From NCBI RefSeq assembly GCF_003002895.1, contig NZ_PVTI01000007.1, forward strand, positions 1 through 64,000: a stretch of 64,000 bases of DNA, written 5' to 3'. A model generated the notes under the pieces. The model was not told where the DNA came from, searched no databases, and saw nothing but the letters and a program-made list of their open reading frames with translations. The stretch's first letter is position 1. Each line of letters starts with the position of its first letter. Position numbers and translations under genes: made by a program. This document shows positions 25,322 through 34,536 of the stretch, piece after piece. The DNA is from Knoellia remsis (lineage in GTDB: Bacteria > Actinomycetota > Actinomycetes > Actinomycetales > Dermatophilaceae).

Positions 25322-26733
25322 GTGGACTCCTCAGCGCAGCCGACCGAACCCACCCGTCCCAACGTCGTCGTCTTCTTCACCGACCAGCAGCGGTGGGACA
25401 CCCTCGGTGCCGCGGGCAACCCGCTCGGGCTGACACCCAACCTCGACGCGATGTGCCGCACCGGTACGATGTTCGAGGCGGCCTGCACCCCCAACCCGGT
25501 GTGCGCCCCGGCCCGCTCCTCGATGCAGACCGGCCAGTACCCCACGAACACGGCGTCTTCCGCAACGGCATCCCGCTCGCCGACGACGCACCCACGCTGG
25601 GACGGCTCTTCGGCGCGGAGGGCTACGACACGGCATACCTCGGCAAGTGGCATCTCGCGGACTGCGACACCGACCCGGTGCCGCGCGAGCAGCAGGCCGG
25701 CTACGAGCACTGGCTCGCCTCCAACCTGCTCGAGTTCACCTCCGACGGCTACCGCACGACGGTCTTCGACGAGGACGGCGAGGCGGTCTTCCTCCCGGGA
25801 TATCGCAGCGACGCGCTCGTCGACGCCGCGATCCGGCACATCAGCCGGGCCAGCGAGGGCGACAAGCCGTTCCTGCTCTTCCTCTCCCTCCTCGAGCCGC
25901 ACCACCAGAACGAGGTCGACGACTACCCCGCCCCCGACGTCTACCGGGACACGTGGAACGGCGCCTGGCTGCCGCCGGACCTCGTGGAGACCGACTCGAC
26001 CGCGCCCCGGCACGCCGCCGGCTACTACGGCCAGGTCAAGCGCGTCGACGAGGGGGTCGGCCGGATCCGCGACGCCCTCAAGAGTCTCGACCTGCTCGAC
26101 TCGACGACGATCGTCTACACCTCCGACCACGGCTCGCACTTCAAGGGCCGCAACAGCGAGTACAAGCGCTCGCCCCACGACGGCTCGGTCCGTGTCCCGC
26201 TCGTCGTCCACGGCCCCGGCTTCGAGGGCGGGCGACGCGTCACCGCGCCGGTGAGCACCGTCGACGTGGTTCCGACCCTGCTCGAATCCGCCGGAATCAC
26301 CGTGCCGGAGCACGTCGACGGTATGCCGCTCCAGCGGTTCCTCGACGGCAGCGCCCAGCCGCGAGACGAGGGCGACGACGAGGGCGTGCTCATCCAAGTG
26401 AGCGAGTCCGAGGTGGGCCGCGCCCTGCGGACCCGTCGGTGGAAGTACTACGTCACCGCCCCCGACGCCGGGGACGTCCCGGGCGCGGACTCCTACGTCG
26501 AGACCGCGCTCTACGACCTCACCGCCGACCCCTACGAGCTCGACAACCGCATCGACTCCGAGGGCCACCGCGAGCTCGCCGACGAGCTGCGCGAGCAGTT
26601 GCGGGCCCGCATCGCCGCTGTCGAGGGCGTCGACGTGACGATCACGCCGTGGGACGGGCCGCTGCGACCGGGACGGCGCACCGAGCCGTTCGTGCGCTCG
26701 AAGGACCGGGTCGGCCGGGTCCTCGAGGGCTGA
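25322..26733 (+). pseudogene. Sulfatase, interrupted by a one-base frameshift
   Basis: A type I sulfatase split over two frames. The first (from GTG 25322) has the metal site NVVVFFTDQQRW and the formylglycine motif CAPARSSMQTG (cysteine to be oxidised). At 25551-25554 one G seems missing from AACACGGCGTC; the second frame then continues with RNGIPLADDAPTLG, LGKWHLADCD, YTSDHGSHFKG and the C-terminal domain to 26733. Restoring one G would give a normal enzyme of about 470 residues. It would hydrolyse sulfate esters after activation. Either real decay or a sequencing error is possible. It converges with tatB across a hairpin. Confidence 0.85.
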
Positions 26734-26773
26734 CGCTGCGACACCGCGACACCGCGCCGTCGCAGCGGCGTCA
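26731..26773. terminator. Hairpin spanning two convergent stop codons
   Basis: TGACGCTGCGAC and GTCGCAGCGGCGTCA form a stem with one bulge; the outer bases include the sulfatase and tatB stop codons. Likely bidirectional terminator. Confidence 0.55.
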
Positions 26774-27184
26774 GGTCGCGTCGACGTCGTAGGGCGTCGG
26801 GCGCGACGGGTCCCACGTCCGCGGGTCGCTGACCGGAGCGGTCTCGACGGCCGGGTCGAGGTCTGGTGTGTCCGCGAGGGATTCAGGGGTGCCGTCGTCG
26901 CGCAGCCCGGCACCGGCCTCCTCGAGTGGCTCGATGAGGGCTTGGCGGACGATGCGCCGCGGGTCATACTGGCGCGGGTCGTACTGGCGCCAGTTGATGT
27001 CCTCGTACTCAGGGCCGAGCTGGTCCTTGAGCTGGCCCTTGGCACCCTCGGCCATGACCCGGGCCTTCTTGATGAGCTGGGCGAGCTTCTGGGCGTACTC
27101 GGGCAGGCGGTCCGGACCGAGGACGAACACGGCGATGAGGGCCAGGAGGATGAGCTCCCAGCCGTTGATCCCGAAAAGGTTCAC
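26771..27184 (-). CDS. tatB: Sec-independent protein translocase TatB
   Basis: A 137-residue TatA/B protein. The N-terminal membrane helix with the family glycine hinge is GINGWELILLALIAVFVLGP (residues 5-24), followed by the amphipathic helix LPEYAQKLAQLIKKAR and a long charged, disordered tail. It works with TatC (not here) to export folded proteins across the membrane. It starts at GTG 27184. Placement downstream of sigE-rseA-htrA on the same strand reproduces the mycobacterial order and supports TatB rather than TatA. Confidence 0.9.
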   Translation of the reverse strand: MNLFGINGWELILLALIAVFVLGPDRLPEYAQKLAQLIKKARVMAEGAKGQLKDQLGPEYEDINWRQYDPRQYDPRRIVRQALIEPLEEAGAGLRDDGTPESLADTPDLDPAVETAPVSDPRTWDPSRPTPYDVDAT

Positions 27185-27232
27185 CCGCTCGTCCTCTGAT
27201 GTCCGTGCCGCGTGGGCGAGGTGGCGCGAGCG

Positions 27233-28693
27233 TCAGTCGCTCTGGCCCTGAAGGACCATCTTGACATCCCGCTCCTTGCCGTCGCGCACGACGGTCAGGG
27301 TCACCGTCGCGCCGACCGGCTTGGACCGGATGGCGACGACGAGGGCGTCGGGGTCGGTGACCGGTTTGCCCTCGAACTGGGTGATGACGTCGCCCGCCTC
27401 GAGGCCGGCCTTGTCGGCCGGGCCACCGGGCGTCACCGCGGGCTGGTTGCCGTTGTCGGCGGCGATGCGCACACCCTCGCCCTGGAACTGGCGGTCGAGG
27501 AGGACACCGATGATCGGGTGCTCCGCCTTGCCGGTGCGGATGAGCTGGTCGACGGTGATCTTCACCTGGTCGCTCGGGATGGCGAAGCCGACGCCGATGT
27601 TGCCGCTCTGGCCGTCGATGTTCGTGCCGGCCACGCGCGCGATGGCGGAGTTCACGCCGATGACCCGGCCCTCCATGTCGAGCAGCGGCCCGCCGGAGTT
27701 GCCGGGGTTGATCGCGGCGTCGGTCTGGATGGCGTTGATGAACGATTGGTCGTCGGCCTCTCCCGGGGTCACGGGGCGGTTGAGCGCCGAGACGATGCCG
27801 GTCGTGACGGTCGAGTCGAGCCCCAGCGGGGCGCCGACGGCGATGACGGCGTCGCCGACGACGACCTTGGACGACTCCCCCATCGGCAGCGGGGTCAGGT
27901 CGGTGCGGTCGACCTTGAGGACGGCCAGGTCGTAGGACACGTCACGGCCCACGATGGTCGCCTTCGACTGCTTGCCGTTGGCGAGCACGACGGTGATGTC
28001 GCCGCTCTTGGCGGCCGCGGAGACGACGTGGTTGTTCGTGACGATGTGCCCCTTGTCGTCGAGCACCCAGCCCGAGCCGGTGCCCTCGCCAGCCGGCGCG
28101 CTGACGCGGATGGTCACGACGCTCGGCGTGGCCTTCGCCGCGATGTTGGCGACGCTGCCCTCGGGACGTTCGGTCGCGCCGGCCCCCGGCTCGGGCGTCG
28201 GCCCCGTCGCCTGCGGCCCGGGCACGTCCAACCCGTCGAGCCGGTCGGTCGCGCCGAGCCAGCCGCCGAGGAGTCCGCCACCGAGACCCGCCAGCAGGGC
28301 TGCCAGACCGGCGATGAGGAGCACCCCGAGCCAGCCGGGCCCACGACGCCGTTCGGCGACCGGCCGCTCGCTCGCGCCCGCCGCGGGAGGTGCGCTGGCG
28401 GCATACGGGCTCTGCGGTGCCGCGTAGGGGTTCTGCTGCGGGGTCGCGGTGTAGTCCGCGAAGCTCGGCGTGGCGCGCTGCTGCTGCCCGTATGCCGTCC
28501 GCTCGCCCCACGGGTCGGCCGGCGGCAGCATCGGGGCCGGGCCGGGCGGGGTGTGCCCGGGACCGGATGGTGTGCCGGGACCCTCTCGCGAGGTGGAGAG
28601 CTCCTGCGTGCGCCCCAGGTCGAGCGACTCGGTGCGGTCGACGTCGTCGGGGCGACGGGGCTCGCCCGGGCGCTGGGGGTGGTCCTGGCTCAT
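27233..28693 (-). CDS. htrA: HtrA/DegP-type serine protease with PDZ domain
   Basis: A 486-residue membrane-anchored protease. A proline-rich cytoplasmic N-terminus (about 1-120) is followed by one membrane helix (WLGVLLIAGLAALLAGLGGG) and a trypsin-like domain with His in VTNNHVV, Asp in YDLAVLKVD and Ser in NPGNSGGPLL. A C-terminal PDZ domain follows (GGPADKAGLEAGDVITQFEG). It should degrade or chaperone misfolded proteins outside the membrane. ATG 28693 overlaps the rseA stop (ATGA). The N-terminus carries the GERTAYG segment encoded by an extended GTATGCCG repeat copy. Confidence 0.93.
   Translation of the reverse strand: MSQDHPQRPGEPRRPDDVDRTESLDLGRTQELSTSREGPGTPSGPGHTPPGPAPMLPPADPWGERTAYGQQQRATPSFADYTATPQQNPYAAPQSPYAASAPPAAGASERPVAERRRGPGWLGVLLIAGLAALLAGLGGGLLGGWLGATDRLDGLDVPGPQATGPTPEPGAGATERPEGSVANIAAKATPSVVTIRVSAPAGEGTGSGWVLDDKGHIVTNNHVVSAAAKSGDITVVLANGKQSKATIVGRDVSYDLAVLKVDRTDLTPLPMGESSKVVVGDAVIAVGAPLGLDSTVTTGIVSALNRPVTPGEADDQSFINAIQTDAAINPGNSGGPLLDMEGRVIGVNSAIARVAGTNIDGQSGNIGVGFAIPSDQVKITVDQLIRTGKAEHPIIGVLLDRQFQGEGVRIAADNGNQPAVTPGGPADKAGLEAGDVITQFEGKPVTDPDALVVAIRSKPVGATVTLTVVRDGKERDVKMVLQGQSD
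28489..28508 (+). repeat. Extended copy of the dispersed GTATGCCG motif
   Basis: CGTATGCCGTCCGCTCGCCC, differing at one base from the copies at 20214 and 41394. It lies inside htrA and encodes GERTAYG. Confidence 0.8.
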
Positions 28694-29289
28694 GGCCGCG
28701 ATTCTGCCCGGCAGGGCACGAGACCACGAATCGAGGTGAGGTGGGTCGCGCTCGGAGAAGGCGTGGCCGCGGAGCAGAACGACGCCGGCTGCACCCGCAG
28801 CGCACCCCACGCGGGAATGGGGGACGCGGACGGGGCGGTGCCCGAGCCGGACCGCGTGGTCACCGTCGCCGTCATGGCGCCCGGACCGGCGAGGGTGAGC
28901 GTCCAGGCGACCGCCGCGGTGGCACTCGCGGCGGCGGTCGCGAGGGCCGCCGTCCGCAGCGACGTCCGGTGCACCGGCGGCGCCGACGGAGGCACCATCT
29001 GCAGCGGCGCCGGTTCACGTGGTGCGCGCTCGCCCGTCTGGGCCATGGCCGGACCGGTCATCGACGAGGCGAGCGCGACGAGCTGGGCGTGCAGGCTGCC
29101 GGGCATCGACGGCGCACCGGAGGCCAGCATGGCCTGGAGTCGGCGTTCGTCGGCGACGGCGTGCTGGCAGCAGACGCACGCGATGAGGTGCCGGTCCCAC
29201 GCGGCAGCGCGCTGCGGCGCGAGGTGCCCGGACACGTAGTCCGGGATCTCCTCGACGCGACAGTGCGGGGCGCGGGACCGTGCGATCAC
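28690..29289 (-). CDS. rseA: Zinc-finger anti-sigma factor (RseA-like)
   Basis: A 199-residue anti-sigma factor. The zinc-binding motif HLIACVCC (H-x3-C-x2-C, about residues 34-41) with an upstream [14 protein letters not shown] marks the ZAS domain that holds the cognate sigma factor. A membrane helix-like segment ([20 protein letters not shown]) follows. It overlaps sigE (GTGA) and htrA (ATGA) on either side, so all three are coupled. Release of sigma on envelope stress, perhaps by proteolysis, is known for the mycobacterial homologue and inferred here. Confidence 0.9.
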   Translation of the reverse strand: MIARSRAPHCRVEEIPDYVSGHLAPQRAAAWDRHLIACVCCQHAVADERRLQAMLASGAPSMPGSLHAQLVALASSMTGPAMAQTGERAPREPAPLQMVPPSAPPVHRTSLRTAALATAAASATAAVAWTLTLAGPGAMTATVTTRSGSGTAPSASPIPAWGALRVQPASFCSAATPSPSATHLTSIRGLVPCRAESRP

Positions 29290-29927
29290 ACGGCACCCCG
29301 CGCGGGGGTGAGGAGTCCGGGGCGCAGGTGCGAGCCACCGGTCGAGCCGGAGGTCGCAGTGGCGGCAGCGGCGCCGGGAGCCCGGTGGGCCAGCGCCTCG
29401 CGCAGCTGCGCGCGACCGCGGTGGATGCGCGAGCGGACGGTGCCGAGCTTGACGTCGAGGGTCGCGGCGATCTCCTCGTAGGACAGGCCCTCGATGTCGC
29501 AGAGGACGACGGCGGCCCGGAAGTCCGGCGCGAGCGAGTCGAGCGCGCGCTGCACGTCGTCGTCGAAGTGCGCGTCGGCATACGTCTGCTCGGGCCCGGC
29601 CTCACGACTCGGGAGGCGCGCGGCGGACTCGTCGGAGAGCGCGTCGAAGCGGATGCGCTGCTTGCGGCGCATCTTGTCGAGGAAGACGTTGGTCGTGATC
29701 CGGTGCAGCCAGCCCTCGAAGGTGCCGGGGCGGTACGTGTGCAGCGACCGGAACACGCGCACGAAGACGTCCTGGGTGAGGTCCTCGGCGTCGTGGACGT
29801 TGCCGGTGAGCCGGTACGCGAGGCGGTAGACCCGCGCCGAGTGCTCCTCGACGATCTGCTCCCACGACGGCGGCGTCCACTCGGTCGTGGGCGCACCGGC
29901 GTCGGTGCCGGTGTGGGTCGTCGTCAT
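29286..29927 (-). CDS. sigE: ECF sigma factor SigE
   Basis: A 213-residue ECF sigma factor. Region 2 is [20 protein letters not shown] and VFRSLHTY; region 4 is [20 protein letters not shown] and [10 protein letters not shown]. It is expected to drive an envelope-stress regulon including itself, rseA and htrA. ATG 29927 ([11 protein letters not shown]) is chosen; an upstream GTG/ATG extension is possible but is less like homologues. The divergent O-methyltransferase and downstream rseA-htrA-tatB reproduce the mycobacterial Rv1220c-Rv1224 order, which supports the symbol. Confidence 0.92.
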   Translation of the reverse strand: MTTTHTGTDAGAPTTEWTPPSWEQIVEEHSARVYRLAYRLTGNVHDAEDLTQDVFVRVFRSLHTYRPGTFEGWLHRITTNVFLDKMRRKQRIRFDALSDESAARLPSREAGPEQTYADAHFDDDVQRALDSLAPDFRAAVVLCDIEGLSYEEIAATLDVKLGTVRSRIHRGRAQLREALAHRAPGAAAATATSGSTGGSHLRPGLLTPARGAV

Positions 29928-29984
29928 GTGGGTCCGTTTCCTCGGGTCGACAGCAATGCCGGGGCTCTCCATGCACTGATGTCT

Positions 29985-30009
29985 ACGTGTCGGAGCAGGG
30001 AAATGTTCC
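29985..30009 (-). promoter_or_regulatory. Candidate SigE-type promoter upstream of sigE
   Basis: On the minus strand GGAAC (30009-30005) is followed after 17 bases by CGT (29987-29985). ECF SigE-type promoters are described as GGAAC-N16-19-CGTT, so this is a plausible autoregulatory promoter 57 bases upstream of the start. The -10 half is imperfect. Confidence 0.45.
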
Positions 30010-30104
30010 GGAGCCTCCTGTATGCCGGCTGTGAACGGTCCGGTCGCGGGTGACCGCGAGCGCGTGGCCCGGAGCCGGGCTGCGCGCGAGTAGGGTTGCC
30101 GCTC

Positions 30105-30740
30105 ATGAGCACCCTCAAGCCCGCGAGCTGGTCCTACGCCGAGGAGTTCGTCCCCGAGCCCGAGGTCATCGAGCAGGCCCGCGGTCGCGGGCTCGCCTTC
30201 GACGCGGCGACGCCGGTCGGGACCGGCGCCGGGGCGACGCTGCGGATGCTCGCGGCGGCCATCGGGGCCAAGCACGTGATCGAGATCGGCACGGGTGCCG
30301 GGACGTCCGGGCTGTGGCTGCTCGCCGGCATGCCGAGCGACGGTGTGCTCACGACCATCGACGTCTCACCCGAACACCAGAAGGCCGCCCGTGAGGCGTA
30401 CGCCGCGGCCGGCCACCCGACGCAGCGCACCCGGGTCATCACCGGCCGCGCCACCGACGTCCTGCCCCGCATGACCGACGGCGCCTACGACATGGTCGTC
30501 ATCGACGCCGACAAGGCGAGCTACCCGGCATACGTCGAGCACGGCATCCGGCTGCTGCGCACGGGCGGCGTCCTCGCGCTCGACAACATGCTCTGGCACG
30601 ACAAGGTCGCCGACCCCGCGGCGCGTGACGAGTCGACAACGACGCTGCGCGACCTCGGCAAGGCGCTGCGCGACGACGAGGCCCTGCTGCCGGCGCTGCT
30701 GCCGGTGAGCGACGGCCTGCTCGTCGCCGTCAAGCGCTGA
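30105..30740 (+). CDS. SAM-dependent O-methyltransferase (Rv1220c-like)
   Basis: A 211-residue class I methyltransferase of the catechol/caffeoyl-CoA O-methyltransferase family. The SAM motif is [16 protein letters not shown] (about 49-64), with [10 protein letters not shown] (adenosine ribose acidic residue region) and [13 protein letters not shown] (metal-binding aspartate). The substrate is unknown. ATG 30105 is preceded by TAGGGT 8 bases upstream and no ribosome-binding site, suggesting a leaderless transcript. It is divergent from sigE as in mycobacteria. Confidence 0.9.
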   Translation: MSTLKPASWSYAEEFVPEPEVIEQARGRGLAFDAATPVGTGAGATLRMLAAAIGAKHVIEIGTGAGTSGLWLLAGMPSDGVLTTIDVSPEHQKAAREAYAAAGHPTQRTRVITGRATDVLPRMTDGAYDMVVIDADKASYPAYVEHGIRLLRTGGVLALDNMLWHDKVADPAARDESTTTLRDLGKALRDDEALLPALLPVSDGLLVAVKR

Positions 30741-30781
30741 CGAGCCACGCTGCCCACCCCTCCCCGGCGCCGTCCCAACAA

Positions 30782-30860
30782 TATCGGGTGACCCGATACA
30801 CGCCCGCTCCACCCGACAAGGCTTCTCGGGTCGAGCGGGACCGTATCGGGTGGCCCGATA
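30782..30860. repeat. Compound element of three palindromes
   Basis: TATCGGGTGACCCGATA (30782-30798) and TATCGGGTGGCCCGATA (30844-30860) flank a hairpin with CCCGCTC/GAGCGGG arms (30803-30839). It occupies the gap between two convergent genes, so it can serve as a bidirectional terminator, but the two outer palindromes are also operator-like. Confidence 0.75.
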
Positions 30861-30883
30861 AAGTTGAGGTGACCGGAGAGCGC

Positions 30884-31279
30884 TCAGACGTGGGCGTCGA
30901 CCCGCGGGCCCGCACCACGGCGGAAGCCGGCCGGGCCCTCGGCGATCGCCACGACCTCGAACTCCTCGATGAGGGCGGGTGAGGTCCCGATGAGCTCCGA
31001 GCCCTTCGACTGCGCCGCGGTCGCCTCGAACTCCTCGCGGAAGACCTTGCGCTCCTGCTCGGTGTCGAAGACATAGGTGCCCTCGAACCACTCACCCTCG
31101 CGCATCCGCCACACCTTGAAGGCGAGCCCGTCGAGGAACATGAACTTCGCGATCGAGGTCCCGACGACGTACTCACGCAGCGTGTCCGGGGCGTCGGCGG
31201 GCGCGTTCTCGAGCGACCAGCGGACCGTCAGTCCGTATCCGGCGTTCACGCGAGGTCCCCGGCCGTCGTCGACGGACAT
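30884..31279 (-). CDS. YdhR-like (putative monooxygenase fold) protein
   Basis: A roughly 131-residue protein. The core GYGLTVRWSLEN, GLAFKVWRMREGEWFEGTYV and FDTEQERKVFREEF matches the YdhR/dimeric alpha-beta-barrel pattern; catalytic function is unproven in the family. ATG 31279 is used here; GTG 31249 (preceded by GGGGA) is also likely, and GTG 31300 is possible. It lies 28 bases downstream of pepA in the same direction, so it is probably in the same transcript. It ends close to the compound palindromic element. Confidence 0.65.
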   Translation of the reverse strand: MSVDDGRGPRVNAGYGLTVRWSLENAPADAPDTLREYVVGTSIAKFMFLDGLAFKVWRMREGEWFEGTYVFDTEQERKVFREEFEATAAQSKGSELIGTSPALIEEFEVVAIAEGPAGFRRGAGPRVDAHV

Positions 31280-31307
31280 CCGGCGGTCATCGAGAAGCAC
31301 TCGGCGG

Positions 31308-32822
31308 TCATGTCAGGCCCTCCAGCCATCGCAGCAGCAGACGTGTGCCGAACCCCGTCCCTCCCTTGCTGAGGATCCCGGAGTCGACATCGGACCGGCC
31401 GGGGCCGGCGATGTCGAGGTGGGCCCAGCGCCGGTCCCCGACGAACTCGCGCAGGAACAGGGCCGCGGTGATGGAGCCACCTCCGACCGAAGTCGCCATG
31501 TGGTTCATGTCCGCCACATCGGACTTCATGGCTCGACGGTAGGTGTCGACGAGGGGAAAGGGCCAGACGCGCTCCCCCGTCGTCTCACCAGCCGAGCGCA
31601 GCGCCTCCGCCACCTGGTCGTCCGTCGCATAGATCGGCGCCATCGTGCGTGCCAACGCGACCCGTGCGGCACCGGTGAGGGTGGCGATGTCGACGAGGAC
31701 GTCCGGGTCGAGCCGTGCGTCCGCCCACGCGAGCGCGTCGGCGAGGACGAGCCGCCCCTCGGCGTCGGTGTTGGAGACCTCCGTGGTCCGCCCACCGAAG
31801 TGCGTGATGACGTCTCCGGGCCGGTATGCCGTCGCGCTCACCATGTTCTCGGCGAGGGCCAGCAGGCCGGTGACCCGGACCGGCACCTCGAGGTCACGAC
31901 AGGCGTCCAGCACCGCGAGCACGATCGCCGAGCCGGACATGTCGGTCTTCATCGCGGTCATGGCCTCCGGCGGCTTGACCTGCAGGCCGCCGGAGTCGAA
32001 GGTGATGCCCTTGCCGGCGAGGACGACGTGCGGTGTGTCGTCGTCGGCGCCGTCGGGCGCCCAGCTCAGCCGGACGAGCCGCGGCGGGGTGGCCGAACCG
32101 CCACCCACTGCCATGAGGCCGCCGAACCCGTCCCGGGCGAGCGCCTTCTCGTCGAGGACCTCGACCTGTAGGCCGGAACGCCGGGCGACCGTGCGCGCCT
32201 GCCGTGCCATCCAGGCGGGGTTCTTGATGTTCGCGGGGGTGTTGGCGAGGTTGCGGGCCACGAGCGCGGCTCGCGAGCGGCGTACGGCGCGCTCGACGAC
32301 GTCGGCCTCCATGTCCACCGTGACGACCTCACGGGGGCCCTGCGCGCCGGGCGCCCAGCCGTCGCCGGTGAGCCGGGTGGGCGCCCAGGCGCCGAGGACC
32401 TGGCCCTCGACGAACGCCGCGTGGCCGCCTTCGTCCGCCGCCGGGCCGAGGACGACGACGGCGTCACGGTCCCGGGTGGCGCGGCCGGCGGCGGCGCCGG
32501 CGGCGCGCAGGTCGTCAGCGGTGCCGTCGCCGACACCGACGAGGACGAGGACTCGCGCGGCGTGCCGGCCCCGGGGCAGGCGGACGAGGGTGCTCGCACC
32601 GGGCTTCGTCGCCGGCTCGTGCGTCTCGAGCAGCTCGTCGACGTCGAAGCCGACATCGGTCAGCGTCGCGCGCACGCGTGGCTCCCAGGCAGCGTCGCCG
32701 CCGCGCACACCCACGACGAGCGCGACGTCGTCGCTCTCGTGGTCGGCCAGGACGTCGGTGAGCGGGGCGTCACCCGCGGTCCAGGTGGCGACGGACGGGG
32801 AGAGGAGGTCTTCGACGGGCAC
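31308..32822 (-). CDS. pepA: Leucyl aminopeptidase (M17)
   Basis: A 504-residue cytosolic dimetal aminopeptidase. The N-terminal domain is about 1-180; catalytic motifs are VLAGKGITFDSGGLQVKP (metal and catalytic lysine), KTDMSGSA and NTDAEGRLVLADAL (metal Asp/Glu and catalytic Arg). It removes N-terminal amino acids from peptides. GTG 32822 (VPVEDLLSPS) is chosen; no Shine-Dalgarno sequence precedes it, but TACTGT is 6 bases upstream, consistent with a leaderless message. The hairpin at 32852 isolates it from DUF3117. Confidence 0.93.
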   Translation of the reverse strand: MPVEDLLSPSVATWTAGDAPLTDVLADHESDDVALVVGVRGGDAAWEPRVRATLTDVGFDVDELLETHEPATKPGASTLVRLPRGRHAARVLVLVGVGDGTADDLRAAGAAAGRATRDRDAVVVLGPAADEGGHAAFVEGQVLGAWAPTRLTGDGWAPGAQGPREVVTVDMEADVVERAVRRSRAALVARNLANTPANIKNPAWMARQARTVARRSGLQVEVLDEKALARDGFGGLMAVGGGSATPPRLVRLSWAPDGADDDTPHVVLAGKGITFDSGGLQVKPPEAMTAMKTDMSGSAIVLAVLDACRDLEVPVRVTGLLALAENMVSATAYRPGDVITHFGGRTTEVSNTDAEGRLVLADALAWADARLDPDVLVDIATLTGAARVALARTMAPIYATDDQVAEALRSAGETTGERVWPFPLVDTYRRAMKSDVADMNHMATSVGGGSITAALFLREFVGDRRWAHLDIAGPGRSDVDSGILSKGGTGFGTRLLLRWLEGLT

Positions 32823-32851
32823 GGGTGAACAGTACCGACGCCGGGGACGGG

Positions 32852-32884
32852 CGAAGGCCCCCACCGTCGCGGTGGAGGCCTTCG
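32852..32884. terminator. Hairpin terminator of the DUF3117 gene
   Basis: CGAAGGCC...GGTGG arms form a stem of about 13 bp with one mismatch, directly after the DUF3117 stop on the minus strand and before pepA. Confidence 0.75.
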
Positions 32885-32913
32885 TCAGCGCGTGCACGGC
32901 GTGCCGCGACGGG

Positions 32914-33090
32914 TCACTTCTTCAGCGCCTCGCAGTCGTCGATCGCCTGACCCAGCGCCCGCACCTCGTCCGGGGTCATCTCGACCACGAGACGGCCACC
33001 ACCCTCCAGGGGCATGCGGAGCACGATGCCGCGGCCCTCCTTGGTGACCTCGAGAGGGCCGTCGCCCGTCCTGGGCTTCATTGCCGCCAT
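32914..33090 (-). CDS. DUF3117 small conserved actinobacterial protein
   Basis: A 58-residue protein: MAAMKPRTGDGPLEVTKEGR at the start, then a GIVLRMPLEGGGRLVVEM strand pair and a helix ending CEALKK. It matches the short actinobacterium-specific DUF3117 family (Rv1211-like), whose function is unknown. ATG 33090 is preceded by AAGGGAAC. It is monocistronic by context, with a hairpin after the stop. Confidence 0.9.
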   Translation of the reverse strand: MAAMKPRTGDGPLEVTKEGRGIVLRMPLEGGGRLVVEMTPDEVRALGQAIDDCEALKK

Positions 33091-33231
33091 GGGTGTTCCC
33101 TTCGTTGCCGCAGCGCACGGGTCGTGCGTCACGTGTTCACGTCCGGTTGGCGCACCGGTCTGGTGACCATTATCCCGGTGCCTCCTGCACAGACGAAATC
33201 GGGGCCGATGTGGTGGGACGGTGGCCGCGGA

Positions 33232-34536
33232 TCACGGCGGACGTGAGCTCCACGGGGTGTAGGTGAGCAGGGCGCACGTCCACCAGACCAACCCCGCGAC
33301 GATGGGCACGAGAAGCACTGCCACGCGCCGCCGCCAGTGCGGCACGACGCGCTCCCCGCTCGACGTGCGCATCGCGACGCTGGCGAGCAGCGCCGCGAGC
33401 GGGAAGTCGAGCAGGAGGAATCGCCACATGCTCGTGATGGGACGGACGACGGCGAAGAGGTACAGCGGGTAGGCCACCGCCCAGGCGCGCAGCTCGACCG
33501 GGACCCACCGTCCATGGCGGCCGAGGATGAGGGCGAGGTAGGTCCCCGCGAGAGCCAGCAGGACGAGCAGCCCGACGAGCCCGCGGGCGTCCCACGCCCA
33601 CTCGAGCCAGAGGACGAACGGGCCCGACGCCGGGTCCTGGCCCCAGGCCTGCTGGACGTCGAAGAACGCCGTCGGAAGGCCGCTCACGACGCCGGCGACG
33701 ACGGGCCAGGCGATGCCGGACAGGCCGGTGACGACGAGCATGAGCAGCGCCGAGGCCCGCTGGCCGCGCAGCGGCGCGACCCCCGCTGCCCGGTCCTCAC
33801 GGATCCGGACGACGAGGTGGATCAGGGCCGCACATCCCATCGCCGGTGCGACGCCACGGGTGAAGCCGAGGGGGACCGCGAGAGCCGCGACGACGGCATA
33901 CCGGCGACGCATGAGTGCGAGCAGCGAGGCCGCCACGAGCACGACGGCGAGCGGCTCGGTGTAGGGCTTGAGCATCACCGGCGTGGCCGGGTAGAAGCAC
34001 CACAGGCAGGCGGCGACGAGGGCGAGACGCTCGCGCCCCGGCTGCGGCTCGGCGTGCAGGCCGTGCCGGAAGACCGCCCAGATGAGGACGGCGCCGAGCC
34101 CACCCAGGACGACGTTGAGCCCCACGGCGGCGGCCGTGAAGGGCAGCCCCAGCAGCATGAGCCCCTTCACGAGGAGCGGGAAGAGCGGATAGAACGCCCA
34201 CGCGCTGTAGGTGAGCTTGCCCGTGACCGGGTCCGCGGGCAGCGGCACCGGATAGCCATCGGTCGCGATCGACTCGTACCACTGCGCATCCCACAGCGGG
34301 ATGAGGTCGCCGACGGTGGGGTCGAGGTGCCCGACGCCGGCGGGGTTCTGGAACCACGTGGCGGCGACCCACATGGCGAGGAGTGCGACGACACGGGACA
34401 CCACGTAGACGAGCAGGACGGTGCGCACGGGGTGCGCCAGCGCCTCAGCCGCGAGGCGCCTCCCGAGAGGTGGCCGGTCGGTGGGGGCGGTCTCGTCGAC
34501 CCGGGGAGCCTCCGCCGCCCCGGCCTGCGTCGTCAC
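33232..34536 (-). CDS. PIG-V-like membrane mannosyltransferase
   Basis: A 434-residue polytopic GT-C-type protein with about nine to ten hydrophobic helices. An acidic loop motif WDAQWYESIATDGY (about residues 75-88) and AFYPLFPLLVKG resemble PIG-V/GPI mannosyltransferase-2 proteins that use polyprenyl-phosphate mannose. Actinobacterial members are thought to glycosylate lipids or envelope proteins. GTG 34536 overlaps the stop of the upstream membrane protein (GTGA), indicating coupled expression. Exact acceptor is unknown. Confidence 0.82.
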   Translation of the reverse strand: MTTQAGAAEAPRVDETAPTDRPPLGRRLAAEALAHPVRTVLLVYVVSRVVALLAMWVAATWFQNPAGVGHLDPTVGDLIPLWDAQWYESIATDGYPVPLPADPVTGKLTYSAWAFYPLFPLLVKGLMLLGLPFTAAAVGLNVVLGGLGAVLIWAVFRHGLHAEPQPGRERLALVAACLWCFYPATPVMLKPYTEPLAVVLVAASLLALMRRRYAVVAALAVPLGFTRGVAPAMGCAALIHLVVRIREDRAAGVAPLRGQRASALLMLVVTGLSGIAWPVVAGVVSGLPTAFFDVQQAWGQDPASGPFVLWLEWAWDARGLVGLLVLLALAGTYLALILGRHGRWVPVELRAWAVAYPLYLFAVVRPITSMWRFLLLDFPLAALLASVAMRTSSGERVVPHWRRRVAVLLVPIVAGLVWWTCALLTYTPWSSRPP

